64,000 nt of DNA from Paenibacillus tritici (GCF_013204885.1 NZ_JABMKX010000007.1:124001-188000), one strand, 5' to 3'; shown: positions 43,362 through 52,588, counted from the stretch's first letter. Numbers and translations: made by a program. Notes: a model not told the origin generated them from the sequence alone.

Positions 43362-44056
43362 GCGGAGCCACCTCCCAGCTGATACCCGAATCCGTAAATG
43401 GTTCTAATATACTTCGGATGCTCGGCATCATCCTCCAGCTTTTTTCTTAAGCGCATAATGGTCATGTCCACGCTACGGCTGTCCCCCAGGAAATCGTATC
43501 CCCACACGAGCTCCAGCAGTTCGTCCCTTGTATAGATTTTCTCCGGACGTTTCAGCAGCGTTTCGAGAATCCTGAATTCCTTGGCCGTCAGCGAGACCTG
43601 CGCACCGTTCTTCCGCACCACCCGGGTCTCCAGATCAAACTCCAGCTCCTCATGAATGATCCGGGTATCCTCATCACCTGACTCCGGCTCACTATGGTCA
43701 AATCTTCTAAGCACCACCTTGATCCGCGCCAGAAGCTCCCGGTTATCAAACGGCTTGGTCATATAATCCTCTGCCCCCAGCTCAAGCCCTAACACCTTAT
43801 CTATAATCTCATTCTTGGCCGATAACATAATTACAGGAACCGCCTGCTTCTTAGTGATCTCTTTACACACATCATAGCCCGAGCAGTCCGGCAGCATCAG
43901 ATCCAGCACCACCAGATCCGGCTGAAAAGAATCCAGAGCCCGCAGTCCCGACCTTCCGTTCTCTGCCGTCTGCACCTGATAGTTCTCTCTTCTGAGCACA
44001 AGCTCGATCAAGTCTCTAAGGGCGGCCTCATCATCAATCACCAGAATTTTCTTCAT
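43358..44056 (-). CDS. OmpR-family response regulator
   Basis: 232 residues. Receiver domain with DDE (DDEAALRDL), phospho-Asp in LVVLDLMLPDCSG (about 53) and KPF at the beta5 Lys; winged-helix C-terminus with RDELLELVWGYDFLGDSRSV and KYIRTIYGFGYQLGG. It is expected to control genes together with the overlapping kinase gene. RBS GAGGAGG precedes the ATG. Promoter not resolved. Confidence 0.92.
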   Translation of the reverse strand: MKKILVIDDEAALRDLIELVLRRENYQVQTAENGRSGLRALDSFQPDLVVLDLMLPDCSGYDVCKEITKKQAVPVIMLSAKNEIIDKVLGLELGAEDYMTKPFDNRELLARIKVVLRRFDHSEPESGDEDTRIIHEELEFDLETRVVRKNGAQVSLTAKEFRILETLLKRPEKIYTRDELLELVWGYDFLGDSRSVDMTIMRLRKKLEDDAEHPKYIRTIYGFGYQLGGGSA

Positions 44057-44230
44057 CCGGTTCCTCCTCCTCAGCAGAAGTATGCTCTTCTTATAGTAAC
44101 ACTACCAATTCAGGTTCACCTCACCTGCCTAAATCTACACCATCCGGGCAGAAAAAATTCTCAGCAGGCGGTTCACCTAACCCGCTTTCCAACATACCTT
44201 GAATAAACCACTGGAAAGGGGGACAAATCA

Positions 44231-44488
44231 ATGTATCTGCTCTGGGTAATCATTATCGGCGGACTCATCGGCTGGCTAAGCGGCAATCTGATCGGCCGTG
44301 ATGTGCCGGGAGGCGTGCTGGGTAATGTGATCGCCGGCTTCATCGGCTCCTGGCTGGGCACTGAGCTGCTTGGTCCAAGAGGCCCTGTAGTGGGTGGCTT
44401 CCATATCGTTCCGGCGATTATCGGGTCCATCGTCGCTTTGCTGATCTTCTTTGCCCTGGCCCGCGGCGGCGCCTTCCGGCGACGTTAA
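44231..44488 (+). CDS. GlsB/YeaQ/YmgE-family stress-associated membrane protein
   Basis: 85 residues, three membrane helices, Gly-rich. The first helix MYLLWVIIIGGLIGWLSGNL and the end FALARGGAFRRR match the 'transglycosylase-associated' GlsB/YeaQ/YmgE group. The name is historical; no enzymatic role is known, but homologues are induced by envelope or oxidative stress. RBS GGGGG lies 9 bases upstream. It is monocistronic and adjoins the lantibiotic-protection operon. Confidence 0.88.
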   Translation: MYLLWVIIIGGLIGWLSGNLIGRDVPGGVLGNVIAGFIGSWLGTELLGPRGPVVGGFHIVPAIIGSIVALLIFFALARGGAFRRR

Positions 44489-44521
44489 TCCCTCCGCCGG
44501 TTCCAGCTGCAAAGTTCCAAC

Positions 44522-44557
44522 GCAGAGCCCCTCCTGTTAACCAGGCAGGGGCTCTGC
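44522..44557. terminator. hairpin after the GlsB-like gene
   Basis: GCAGAGCCCCT pairs with AGGGGCTCTGC, with CCTG/CAGG inside. The T run is poor, so it may be a Rho-dependent or weak terminator. Just beyond it (44580-44620) begins the 5' region of the ABC operon. Confidence 0.6.
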
Positions 44558-44623
44558 CATGTGATCCTTACAGAATCCTTAGAATCTCCCCTTAGAGTAG
44601 AGAGAGAGAAAGGATGATATACT

Positions 44624-45340
44624 ATGCAGGATCACATTCTGGAAACACAGAATCTATGTAAAAGCTTCAAGCACCACACAGCCGTCAACAAGGTATCGTT
44701 AGCGGTGCCGCGCAATTCCGTCTATGGCCTCCTGGGCCCGAACGGCGCCGGCAAATCGACCATGCTCAAAATGATCGCAGGCATGCTGCACCCGGATTCC
44801 GGGAGCATTCTTATTCAAGGACGGGAATGGACCCGGAAGGATCTAAGCCGGATTGGTGTATTGATCGAAGCGCCGCCGCTGTATGAGAATCTGACCGCCA
44901 GAGAGAATCTCAAGGTGCGGACGCTTGCCCTCGGATTACCGGACTCCCGGATAGATGAGGTGCTCACTGTCGTTGATCTGACCTCTACCGGAAGGAAACG
45001 CGCCGGACAGTTCTCCATGGGCATGAAGCAGCGGCTTGGCATCGCCATTGCCCTGCTTAACCAGCCGGAGCTGCTGATTCTGGACGAGCCGACGAACGGG
45101 CTGGACCCGATCGGGATTCAGGAGCTGCGGGAGCTGATCCGCTCCTTCCCCGGACAGGGAATTACCGTCATTCTATCGAGCCACATGCTCTCTGAAGTAG
45201 AGCAAACCGCAGATCACATCGGCATTATCGCCGGGGGAGTGCTGGGCTATCAGGGAGCGGTAACCCACGGCCAGGATCTGGAAGCCTTATTCATGCAGGT
45301 TGCCGCAGCCCACCGGAGAGAAGGTGCTTCCCATGCTTAG
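44624..45340 (+). CDS. lantibiotic-protection ABC transporter ATPase (LanF/BcrA-like)
   Basis: 238 residues. Walker A LGPNGAGKST (about 37), Q loop, signature FSMGMKQRLGIA and Walker B LLILDEPTNGLD. The LEAPPLYENLTARENL-like IEAPPLYENLTAREN segment is typical of the SpaF/MutF/BcrA group that exports peptide antibiotics from the membrane. It energises the two permeases that follow. RBS AAAGGATG lies upstream. The next gene overlaps its stop by 8 bases. Confidence 0.93.
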   Translation: MQDHILETQNLCKSFKHHTAVNKVSLAVPRNSVYGLLGPNGAGKSTMLKMIAGMLHPDSGSILIQGREWTRKDLSRIGVLIEAPPLYENLTARENLKVRTLALGLPDSRIDEVLTVVDLTSTGRKRAGQFSMGMKQRLGIAIALLNQPELLILDEPTNGLDPIGIQELRELIRSFPGQGITVILSSHMLSEVEQTADHIGIIAGGVLGYQGAVTHGQDLEALFMQVAAAHRREGASHA

Positions 45341-46061
45341 TGTGATTAGGGCGGAACGCCTGAAATGGCGGCGGACCTTTATTCCGAAGCTGGTCTGGAT
45401 GGCCCCTGTGTTCACGTTATTGCTGTGTGCTGTTCTAATGGGCGGGCGTTTTTTTCAAACCGGGTCCTATAACTGGTGGTACACAATGCTTCTGCCCGGA
45501 GCGCTGACCCTCGTCTGTTCACTGGCGCTTCAGAAGGATGCCAAACTGAAATACCGCGGACTTCTGGCCCTGCCGCTGCCGCCGGGGAGACTCTGGGCCG
45601 GCAAAATCATCGCTTGCGCCTCCTGGCTCCTGGCTGCTCTCCTCGTGTTCCTGATAGGCGTTACAGCCGGGGGCCTGCTGTTTAGCCAGACCATTCCGCT
45701 GCCGAGCAGCTTGGCAGGCAGCGCCCTGATCTTCATCACCTTCCTGTGGCAGATTCCGTTATGCCTGTTCCTGGCGGCACGCTTCGGGCTATTCGCTGCA
45801 GTACTGCTTAATATGGCCGGCAATGCCATGGGGATTCTCACCTTCAATAGCGGGGGCTTCTGGGATGTCATCCCTTATACGATTACCTTCAGGCTGATGT
45901 GCCCGGTTCTGTCGATTCTGCCGAACGGTCTTCCGGTCCCGGCGGACAGTCCGCTGAGAAGCACAGATATGATTCTTATAGATGTCCTGGTCTCCCTGGC
46001 CTGGTTCGGCGTTCTGTTCCTGCTTACTACCCTGTGGTTCCGTAAACAGGAGGCGATTTAG
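45333..46061 (+). CDS. lantibiotic-protection ABC permease (LanE/MutE-like)
   Basis: About 242 residues, six membrane helices. The family start MLSVIRAERLKWRRTFIPKL and the PGxLWAGK-type loop PLPPGRLWAGKIIA match SpaE/MutE. It forms the membrane part together with the next gene product. Frame is open upstream to 45300, but ATG 45333 has GAGAAGG upstream and overlaps the ATPase stop, indicating coupled translation. Confidence 0.9.
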   Translation: MLSVIRAERLKWRRTFIPKLVWMAPVFTLLLCAVLMGGRFFQTGSYNWWYTMLLPGALTLVCSLALQKDAKLKYRGLLALPLPPGRLWAGKIIACASWLLAALLVFLIGVTAGGLLFSQTIPLPSSLAGSALIFITFLWQIPLCLFLAARFGLFAAVLLNMAGNAMGILTFNSGGFWDVIPYTITFRLMCPVLSILPNGLPVPADSPLRSTDMILIDVLVSLAWFGVLFLLTTLWFRKQEAI

Positions 46062-46062
46062 C

Positions 46063-46821
46063 ATGAATTCACTGCCAGGCCTGCTTCGGGCGGATCTGCT
46101 CAAAACACGGCATACCCCGTTTCTGCTGATTCACCTGCTGACACCGCTGATCGGGGCCGGTATATTCCTGGCCTATTATTCCTTCTCTCCATGGAGTGAG
46201 ACGGACAAGGCGATGGCCTTCATGCAGTCGCTCGCCTGTGCTTTTCCTACCCTGATCGGGCTGGTCTGCGCTATGGCGGCGGAACAGGAGGCGAATGCCG
46301 GGCAGTTTCAGGGGATGCTTGCCCTGCCTGCGGCCCGGCTCACAACCTATTTCAGCAAGCTGCTGGTTCTGCTGTGGTTCGGCTTGGGGGCCGTCCTGCT
46401 CGCCTTCACCCTGTTTGGCGCAGGGTTCGGCTGGCTGCTTCACCAGGACAGTCAGGGACTGCCCTTCTACCTTACGGGAGCAGTCATTACCTTCGGGAGT
46501 AATGTGTTTCTCTATCTGCTTCACCTCACAGTCAGCCTGCGCTTCGGACGGGGCGCTTCCATCGGAATCGGAATCTCGGGGAGTCTGGTAGCCGCCCTGA
46601 TGCTCACCGGTCTTGGCGATACCCTGTGGCCTTATATCCCCTTTGCCTGGGGTGCCCGCTTCCTCTCGCTCTGGGTCTTCGGTCATTCGGGCGGCATGTT
46701 ATCACCCGCAGCATCGGGACTGCCTACCGGAGTGTGGACCTGTATAATGGGAACGATAATAGCAGGTCTGCTGGGCCTGTTATGGTTCCGCCGGTGGGAA
46801 GGACGCTCCGCGGATAACTAG
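46063..46821 (+). CDS. lantibiotic-protection ABC permease (LanG/MutG-like)
   Basis: About 252 residues, six membrane helices, paralogous to the preceding permease (LLRADLLKTRHTPFLLIHLL at the start; ALPAARLTTYFSKLL loop). Completes the LanFEG trio. The ATG at 46063 directly follows the stop codon of LanE and has AGGAGG 9 bases upstream. No LanI lipoprotein or lantibiotic structural, dehydratase or cyclase gene is nearby, so this is a stand-alone resistance transporter rather than self-immunity. Confidence 0.9.
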   Translation: MNSLPGLLRADLLKTRHTPFLLIHLLTPLIGAGIFLAYYSFSPWSETDKAMAFMQSLACAFPTLIGLVCAMAAEQEANAGQFQGMLALPAARLTTYFSKLLVLLWFGLGAVLLAFTLFGAGFGWLLHQDSQGLPFYLTGAVITFGSNVFLYLLHLTVSLRFGRGASIGIGISGSLVAALMLTGLGDTLWPYIPFAWGARFLSLWVFGHSGGMLSPAASGLPTGVWTCIMGTIIAGLLGLLWFRRWEGRSADN

Positions 46822-46859
46822 GGCGGATCACTGATAAATTTACAATCGAGGGAATGAAT

Positions 46860-47522
46860 ATGGCCAAAATACTTGTAGTAGATGACGAACCCGCCATTCT
46901 GTCGCTCATTCATAACGCACTCAGCACCGATCAGCATCTGGTGACCACCCTGTCCGATTCTACACAGGTGCACAAGACTGACCTCGGGACGTATGACCTT
47001 ATTCTGCTGGATGTGATGATGCCGGGCGTGGACGGCTTCACCCTGTGCCGGGAGATCCGGCCGGCGGTGGATTGCCCCATTCTTTTTTTGACGGCCAAAA
47101 CGCTGGAAACGGACTTGATGTACGGCCTGGGGCTGGGGGCGGATGACTATATTATGAAGCCCTTCGGCATAGGCGCACTGCGGGCGCGGATCAATGCTCA
47201 TCTCCGGCGGGAGGGCAGGGAGAAGCGTAATATTCTGTATCTGGACCCTGTGCGCTTCAACCTCTCCGGTAAAGAGCTGTTTGCCCGGGAGGACAAGGTG
47301 CCGCTGACCAAAAGCGAATATGAAATCTGCGAATTTCTCGCCCGCAACCGGGGTCAGGTTTTTTCCAAGGAGAATATCTATGAAGGTGTCTTCGGGTATG
47401 ACGGAGAAAGCGACAGCAGTGCGATTACAGAGCACATCAAGAACATCCGCGCCAAGCTGGGCAGGTATGGGCTTGAGGCAATCGAAACTATCTGGGGGAT
47501 CGGATATAAGTGGAAGCTGTAA
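46860..47522 (+). CDS. OmpR-family response regulator of the LanFEG operon
   Basis: About 220 residues. Receiver with VDDEP, phospho-Asp in LILLDVMMPGVDG (about 51) and KPF; winged helix with KSEYEICEFLARNRGQVFSKENIYEGVFG, ending in TIWGIGYKWKL. This subgroup (SpaR/NisR/CprR-like) usually detects lantibiotics through its partner kinase and activates the adjacent transporter. The ATG at 46860 (not 46854) leaves GAGGG at 7 bases. Confidence 0.92.
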   Translation: MAKILVVDDEPAILSLIHNALSTDQHLVTTLSDSTQVHKTDLGTYDLILLDVMMPGVDGFTLCREIRPAVDCPILFLTAKTLETDLMYGLGLGADDYIMKPFGIGALRARINAHLRREGREKRNILYLDPVRFNLSGKELFAREDKVPLTKSEYEICEFLARNRGQVFSKENIYEGVFGYDGESDSSAITEHIKNIRAKLGRYGLEAIETIWGIGYKWKL

Positions 47523-48913
47523 AACCTATCAAAACCGTACGCCTGCGTACATTTTTCCTGCACTATCTGCTGCTCCTCAGCCTGGGAACGATCCTGCTGC
47601 TGGGGGTGCTGCTTGGTGTATTCACGCTGGCTTTTGCCTGGGGCGCAGTGCTGCCTGCCAACTATGCCGAGAAGGAAATCGCCGTCTTCAAGGAGCAGCT
47701 TGCCGCAAGCGGAGCCGACGCGGACGGAAGGGCTCCGGACTGGCTGGATTACACAGTATTCACCGTGGACGGGAAGCCGATCGCCGGTAATCTGAACCGT
47801 AAGGACGCCGCACAAGCCTGGAGGATTACCCGGCAAGGCGATGCTAGAGACTCCTATTTCTATACCACCGCCAGGCACGGGCAGCAGCTCTGGATATTCC
47901 GCTATACCTTAACACCGCAGTATGCCTCTTCCCTGCTGCGCAGCTCCCTGCCGAACCCCCAGCTGCTGGGAATCCTGCTCTTCGTGGTTGGCATTCTGCT
48001 CCAGGCCGCTCTGCTTGCCGCCCGGTTCGGCCGGAGGCTCTCCGAGAGAATGGCCGGACTGCAGGAAGCGACCGAGAACATCCAGCGCGAGAACCTGGAG
48101 TTCACGGTCAAGCCCAGCGGAATCCATGAGATTGACGAGGTGCTGGCCTCCCTGGACCGGATGAAGGATGCCCTGCACGCTTCGCTGGAGCGGCAGTGGG
48201 AGCTGGAGCGCTCCCGCAGGGAACAGATCTCTGCGCTGGCTCACGATATCAAGACGCCGCTGACTATTATCCGCGGGAATGCCGAGCTGCTGCAGGAAAC
48301 CAGCCAGAACGAGGCCCAGCACGAATACAACAGCTATATTCTCCGCAGCGCCGCAGATATCGAGGCCTTCGTGCAGGAGGTGATTGACCTGTCCAGCCTC
48401 CAGGCCGGATCGTCTCCACAGGCATCCCTTGTGCCTACAGCGGAGCTGGTGGCTGAGCTGGAGCTGCAGATCAAGGCCCTCTCTTCAGGGAAGGGTCTGC
48501 AACCCTCGTTACAGCAAGAGCACCTGCCGGAATCGCTGATCATCCAGAAGGAGCTTCTGCTGCGGGGAATCGTCAACCTGATTGCAAATGCTGCTGAGCA
48601 TACCCCGCCCCAGGGGAGCGTTACCCTGCTCATCCGGGGTGATGCTGCTGCTTCTACTGTAGAGTTCATAGTCACGGATACCGGCCCCGGCTTCTCCCAG
48701 ACCGATCTTAGAGAAGCCGCCAACCAATTCTACAGAGGCGACCAGAGCCGGGGTGCCAGTCATCACCACGGGATGGGACTCTATATTGCGAGGTCCGTTG
48801 CCGAGCAGCATGGGGGCAGCCTTAGCCTGGACAATGTCTCTCCCTCCGGCGGAGCGAAGGTAACACTGAGGATTTCCGTTCCAGCTCCGCGGCGGGACCG
48901 GGGGATGGAATGA
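47510..48913 (+). CDS. sensor histidine kinase of the LanFEG operon (SpaK/CprK-like)
   Basis: 467 residues. Two membrane helices (about 15-50 and 150-175) flank a roughly 100-residue extracellular domain, the presumed peptide sensor. HAMP-like linker, H box ALAHDIKTPLTIIRGN (about 243), N box LIANAAEHTP and G2 GMGLYIARSVAEQH. The GTG start overlaps the regulator stop by 13 bases. The order LanF-E-G-R-K is that of Clostridioides CprABC-RK and of Bacillus resistance loci. Confidence 0.9.
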   Translation: MEAVKPIKTVRLRTFFLHYLLLLSLGTILLLGVLLGVFTLAFAWGAVLPANYAEKEIAVFKEQLAASGADADGRAPDWLDYTVFTVDGKPIAGNLNRKDAAQAWRITRQGDARDSYFYTTARHGQQLWIFRYTLTPQYASSLLRSSLPNPQLLGILLFVVGILLQAALLAARFGRRLSERMAGLQEATENIQRENLEFTVKPSGIHEIDEVLASLDRMKDALHASLERQWELERSRREQISALAHDIKTPLTIIRGNAELLQETSQNEAQHEYNSYILRSAADIEAFVQEVIDLSSLQAGSSPQASLVPTAELVAELELQIKALSSGKGLQPSLQQEHLPESLIIQKELLLRGIVNLIANAAEHTPPQGSVTLLIRGDAAASTVEFIVTDTGPGFSQTDLREAANQFYRGDQSRGASHHHGMGLYIARSVAEQHGGSLSLDNVSPSGGAKVTLRISVPAPRRDRGME

Positions 48914-48932
48914 GCTTATATCTAAGCGGCCT

Positions 48933-49823
48933 TCATCCCTCTTCCCAATTCCTGCGGTACAAGCGGGAACTCTGCTGCAGCGCATCCTCCTTATAGAGAT
49001 CTGTCTCAGCCACCAGACCTGCCACTTTGTCCCGGAAGACTGCCTCCGCCAGCTCCTTGTCCAGAATCCCCTCATACACCTGCTGTAGCTCCGCCAGGGT
49101 GAACCGCTCGGGCATTAAGTGCAGTGCAATGTCCGCTTGCTCTGTTTCTTGGCGCAGCTGTTCGATGGCATAGGCAATGATTCTGGCGTGATCAAAAGCC
49201 AGCCCATTATTCGACCGTACAGAGTAACTCACTGACCTTGAGGTTAGCTTCAGCGTCACAGTCCGGTCTACTTCAGCCGTCAGCTCTACTGCTCCGGCAG
49301 AAAGGGCAAGCTTGTAAGTCAACGTGTGAACGCGGCCTTCTTCCAGCCGTTCCTTCTGCTCCCGCAGAAGCCGGTAGCTGGCCTTGAACCAAACCGTATC
49401 TTCGGCATCGTCTCCCGCCTGTAACCGGACACGGCTACTGTCGATCAAGGCCATATAGCTGCTGCTGATCACCCAGGTGCGGGGATCACGGCCGGGATCG
49501 GTGAAGGTATGCAGCTGCTCCAGGTGTACGTCAGTAACGCCGGTCTCCTCGAACAGCTCCCGCGCAGCCGCCTGTTCCCCGGTCTCATCCGGCTGGATGA
49601 AGCCGCCGGGCAGCGCCCAATGCCCCAGATAGGGATGCCCGCCTCTGCGGATGAGCAGGATGCGCAGCTCTTTGACCGGAGGCCTGCTGCGGGTATCCAC
49701 CTCTGAATCTGTGACGGTAAAAATCACCATATCCGCTGCCACCGAAGGCCGCTCATAATCCCCCGCCCGGTACTGCTCCAGGAATTCACGTTCTGTAAGT
49801 CCGTTACGATCTACCCATTCCAA
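48933..49823 (-). CDS. NUDIX hydrolase with C-terminal winged helix, NrtR-like
   Basis: About 296 residues. A canonical Nudix box G-FIQPDE-x7-RELFEETGV (about 75-97) is followed by a C-terminal winged-helix-like part (HARIIAYAIEQLRQETEQ, PERFTLAELQQVYEGIL). This fusion is seen in the NrtR NAD-metabolism regulators and in ADP-ribose pyrophosphatases; which activity it has cannot be told from sequence. TTG at 49823 with AGGAGG 8 bases upstream is preferred over a TTG at 49850. It is the last gene of the pnuC-nadR operon, so a role in NAD control or ADP-ribose removal is likely. Confidence 0.85.
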   Translation of the reverse strand: MEWVDRNGLTEREFLEQYRAGDYERPSVAADMVIFTVTDSEVDTRSRPPVKELRILLIRRGGHPYLGHWALPGGFIQPDETGEQAAARELFEETGVTDVHLEQLHTFTDPGRDPRTWVISSSYMALIDSSRVRLQAGDDAEDTVWFKASYRLLREQKERLEEGRVHTLTYKLALSAGAVELTAEVDRTVTLKLTSRSVSYSVRSNNGLAFDHARIIAYAIEQLRQETEQADIALHLMPERFTLAELQQVYEGILDKELAEAVFRDKVAGLVAETDLYKEDALQQSSRLYRRNWEEG

Positions 49824-49846
49824 TATCTCCGCCTCCTTATTCTCCT

Positions 49847-50857
49847 TCAATTCTCCAGCTCTCCGAAATAGTTCCCGTAAGGCTTGAATCTGGCAAGCAC
49901 CCCGTCTACCTTGTGTATACGTTCCTTAAGCGTCCCCCTCAGCGTAATATAAGGAATCCGCCGCTCCTTCAAGTCCGCAATAATCTGTTTGTGAAAAATA
50001 TGCCGCTTCTGATCCCCGCTGCGGTCCCAGGTATCATCATAAGGAATATCATCGTCGCACAGGAAAAACAGATCGTACCGCTGCGCATTCTCCAGGGCCA
50101 GCCGGGTCAGCAGCTCCGGAGCCCGCCCATGGTAATCCAGCGCATACATATAGGTCGTAATCGCATTCGTATCGACAAACAAATACTTATCTGCATCACG
50201 CAGTGCCTGCTCCTCCCGCTCCAGATGCCCAACGGCGATTTCATCAAAAGCCTCTATACCGATCCGGCGGTCCACCTGATGCTCGGTCCAATAATCCCGC
50301 CCGTACTCGCTGGCGAAGGTCGTCTGGTACTGCCACGCAAGCGCTTCGGTGAGCGTAGACTTGCCGGTGGACATCGCGCCTACAAACACAACCTTTGTGA
50401 TTAAATCCCGGTACACAACATCGCTGACATAATCCCGGTATTTGTAAGGATCGGAGCGGACCATCGTGGCCGACACCGGTACCCGCTCACGCGCTTCATC
50501 CACCCGCCGGTCGATGGCCCCCAGTGCCCGGCTCATATGCCCGCCATAGAACTCGCTCGAATAAAAGTGGGTCACCTGCTCGCCCTTCAGCAGCCCGAGA
50601 ATATACTGCTCTTCCCGGATCTCATGCTCTCTGTCGTCCGAGTACCCGTCCGGACCGTCCCAGGCTTCGATTACCCGGATCGCAGGATAGAGGCGGCGAA
50701 TCCAGTTCGCCCGGATATGCAGCGGCACCGGGGATACGGCCGTCTCGTAGATCACCACGATTAATTCATCCACCTCCTGCAGCGCCGTCTCAATCATGAA
50801 TTGGTGGCCTTTATGCAGCGGGGCAAACTTCCCAAGTGTTAATCCGAGTGTCTTCAT
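49847..50857 (-). CDS. nadR: NadR-type bifunctional NMN adenylyltransferase/ribosylnicotinamide kinase
   Basis: 336 residues. The N-terminal nucleotidyltransferase has GKFAPLHKGHQF (HxGH-type, about 10-21); the C-terminal kinase has P loop GAMSTGKSTL (about 160). Together they phosphorylate nicotinamide riboside and adenylate NMN to NAD. There is no N-terminal HTH, so unlike E. coli NadR it is not a repressor; it resembles Haemophilus NadR. RBS AGGAGG is 7 bases upstream. The start overlaps the pnuC stop by ATGA. Confidence 0.92.
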   Translation of the reverse strand: MKTLGLTLGKFAPLHKGHQFMIETALQEVDELIVVIYETAVSPVPLHIRANWIRRLYPAIRVIEAWDGPDGYSDDREHEIREEQYILGLLKGEQVTHFYSSEFYGGHMSRALGAIDRRVDEARERVPVSATMVRSDPYKYRDYVSDVVYRDLITKVVFVGAMSTGKSTLTEALAWQYQTTFASEYGRDYWTEHQVDRRIGIEAFDEIAVGHLEREEQALRDADKYLFVDTNAITTYMYALDYHGRAPELLTRLALENAQRYDLFFLCDDDIPYDDTWDRSGDQKRHIFHKQIIADLKERRIPYITLRGTLKERIHKVDGVLARFKPYGNYFGELEN

Positions 50858-51531
50858 GACAGCGCCTCCTTAGCCCCTTTGTTCCAGTTGTAGTAGCCGT
50901 ACCCTGCATTAATCAGATAGGCGCTCCACATCACGATCATCAGCAGACCTTCCCCGCTGCCTTCCAGCGTCCGGATCACCCAGAGCAGAACGGTGAACAT
51001 ATTCAGTACGATATAGACCAGCCACTGCTCCTTGAAGCGCCGCACCATCAGGAGGGTAGCCACAACGGATAACACGGTAGTCAGAGCATCAATATAAGGT
51101 GAATTCTGCGCCGGAATGAACGATAAGCCGAATCCCAGCAGCAAGGCACCCGAAATACAGACCCCCGCCGTAAGGAGTATGCCCCTCATTCCCATCTGGC
51201 GCATGGACAGCTTGCCGCCCTGCATATTCTTGCTCCACATATAGAAGCCTACAACATTCATCGGGACAAAAAATAGCAGATTCAGCATAACCTCGCCAAA
51301 TAATCCATTAATGTAGGCTAAATAGGCGTAGCCGAAGGTATTATACATCCCAAATCCATAACTTGCCAGCTTCCCCTTCGCCGTAAGCACCACACACAGC
51401 ACTCCGGTAATAAAGACCGTGAATCCAAAGAACGAATCCTTGGAGATCACTGTGAACACAACGGCAATCAGAGTGAATACAACCAGCCAAGCGAGTTCAA
51501 ACCTGCTCCAGTGGCCCGCAGCCTTCTTCAT
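50854..51531 (-). CDS. pnuC: nicotinamide riboside transporter PnuC
   Basis: 225 residues with seven membrane helices, family PnuC (SWEET-like fold). YGFGMYNTFGYAYLAYINGLFGEVMLNLLF and QWLVYIVLNMFTVLLW are characteristic. It imports nicotinamide riboside by facilitated diffusion, trapped by NadR's kinase, whose gene overlaps its stop. RBS GGAGGG precedes the ATG. The 110 bp upstream are AT-rich with a loose inverted repeat around 51576-51596 (TTAACTAATTGATAA); a regulator site is possible but not assignable. Confidence 0.95.
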   Translation of the reverse strand: MKKAAGHWSRFELAWLVVFTLIAVVFTVISKDSFFGFTVFITGVLCVVLTAKGKLASYGFGMYNTFGYAYLAYINGLFGEVMLNLLFFVPMNVVGFYMWSKNMQGGKLSMRQMGMRGILLTAGVCISGALLLGFGLSFIPAQNSPYIDALTTVLSVVATLLMVRRFKEQWLVYIVLNMFTVLLWVIRTLEGSGEGLLMIVMWSAYLINAGYGYYNWNKGAKEALS

Positions 51532-51663
51532 GCTTATCCCTCCGCCTAATCCGCTTCTCCCGGAAACAGATTACTTATTAACTAATTGATAATTACAATT
51601 TGTTAATATCAAAATACCAGAAATTAGAATGGGATGCAAGCCCGAATTATTGCGGTACATGCC

Positions 51664-51691
51664 AAAAAAAGGCCATTCCCCAAGGAAGGCC
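51664..51691 (-). terminator. intrinsic terminator of the 217-residue secreted protein gene
   Basis: GGCC-TTCC pairs with GGAA-GGCC around TTGG; on the minus strand seven T follow. It lies 37 bp past the stop codon. Confidence 0.9.
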
Positions 51692-51727
51692 CTAAAACCT
51701 GTTATTTTCAATACAAGTGGCGCTCCC

Positions 51728-52381
51728 CTAGAATTTCTCCGGGAACTGTTGGACGATGCCCATGCTCAGGATATCCGCGAGATGGATCATATGATCCTCA
51801 TTTTTGTCAGTGACAGCAATTGAGGCCTCCCAGTCGCCTTTGAGTATGTCCAGCACCAAGTCCGTGATCAGTTGAAGATGCGTGTACAGCATCTCTTGCA
51901 CCGCTTTAAACGGCCAGTTCGGATTCAACTTGTTCAAAAAGGTGGCAATATTATCGGCATTAGCATGCCAATCTGCCTGTAACTTCTTCACTTCAGCCTG
52001 ATTGCCCGTTTTGGCCGCTGCTACAATTTTCCCTGCAATCTGAATGTGTTCTGTCAGAAGCTCCGCGAGCTTGTTGCCCGCAGCCTCCCCGTAATACGGC
52101 TTGAATACCGCGCCTATGTCCTGCTGGTTCCGTAAGAGCCGGCCTAATACGTCCTGCTGGTCCGGAAGATTCGAGAGGGCACTGACGATATAGCTTCGCG
52201 TCCATATGGTATGGTCGATCCATACCCTTTGCATATCGCTTTTCAACTGCACCATCTTTGGACTGAAGCAACCTGCTTCCTTGGTTACGCCTGCCTGTGC
52301 CTGCACGGATACTGCTGTTTGCGTCAGACCCAGAACCAGCATCATGACCAACGCCACCAGCCATTTGTTTTTCAAATTCAT
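51728..52381 (-). CDS. secreted helical protein of unknown function
   Basis: 217 residues. Signal peptide about 1-30 (VMMLVLGLTQTAVSVQAQA). The remainder is predicted all-helical and rich in Trp/His: RVWIDHTIWTRSYIVSALSN, ELLTEHIQIAGKIVAAAK, WHANADNIATFLN, MLYTHLQLITDLVLDIL and EDHMIHLADILS. Regular His/Asp positions across four helices suggest a four-helix bundle that could bind a metal or heme; this is inference. No family name is recognised. RBS AAAGGAG is unusually close to the ATG. It stands alone with its own terminator. Confidence 0.75.
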   Translation of the reverse strand: MNLKNKWLVALVMMLVLGLTQTAVSVQAQAGVTKEAGCFSPKMVQLKSDMQRVWIDHTIWTRSYIVSALSNLPDQQDVLGRLLRNQQDIGAVFKPYYGEAAGNKLAELLTEHIQIAGKIVAAAKTGNQAEVKKLQADWHANADNIATFLNKLNPNWPFKAVQEMLYTHLQLITDLVLDILKGDWEASIAVTDKNEDHMIHLADILSMGIVQQFPEKF

Positions 52382-52588
52382 CTGCTCCTTTGGGTGTGAA
52401 TGAAATTGCCTGTATTATTATGGCTGAAGCGGAAGGATGTATGCAGATAGTGTACTTTGTCGTTCTTCTACTATTCTTCCATTTGTTGTTGCCTAATCCT
52501 CTATATGCAAATATTATAGATTCATAATACTCCATGACCTTACATCATTTCCCAACCTAATTCCATTATATGAGGAGGATCAGCAGCA

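Noticed and set aside
44231..44488. transglycosylase
   Set aside because: The family name is historical; the protein has only membrane helices and no catalytic residues.
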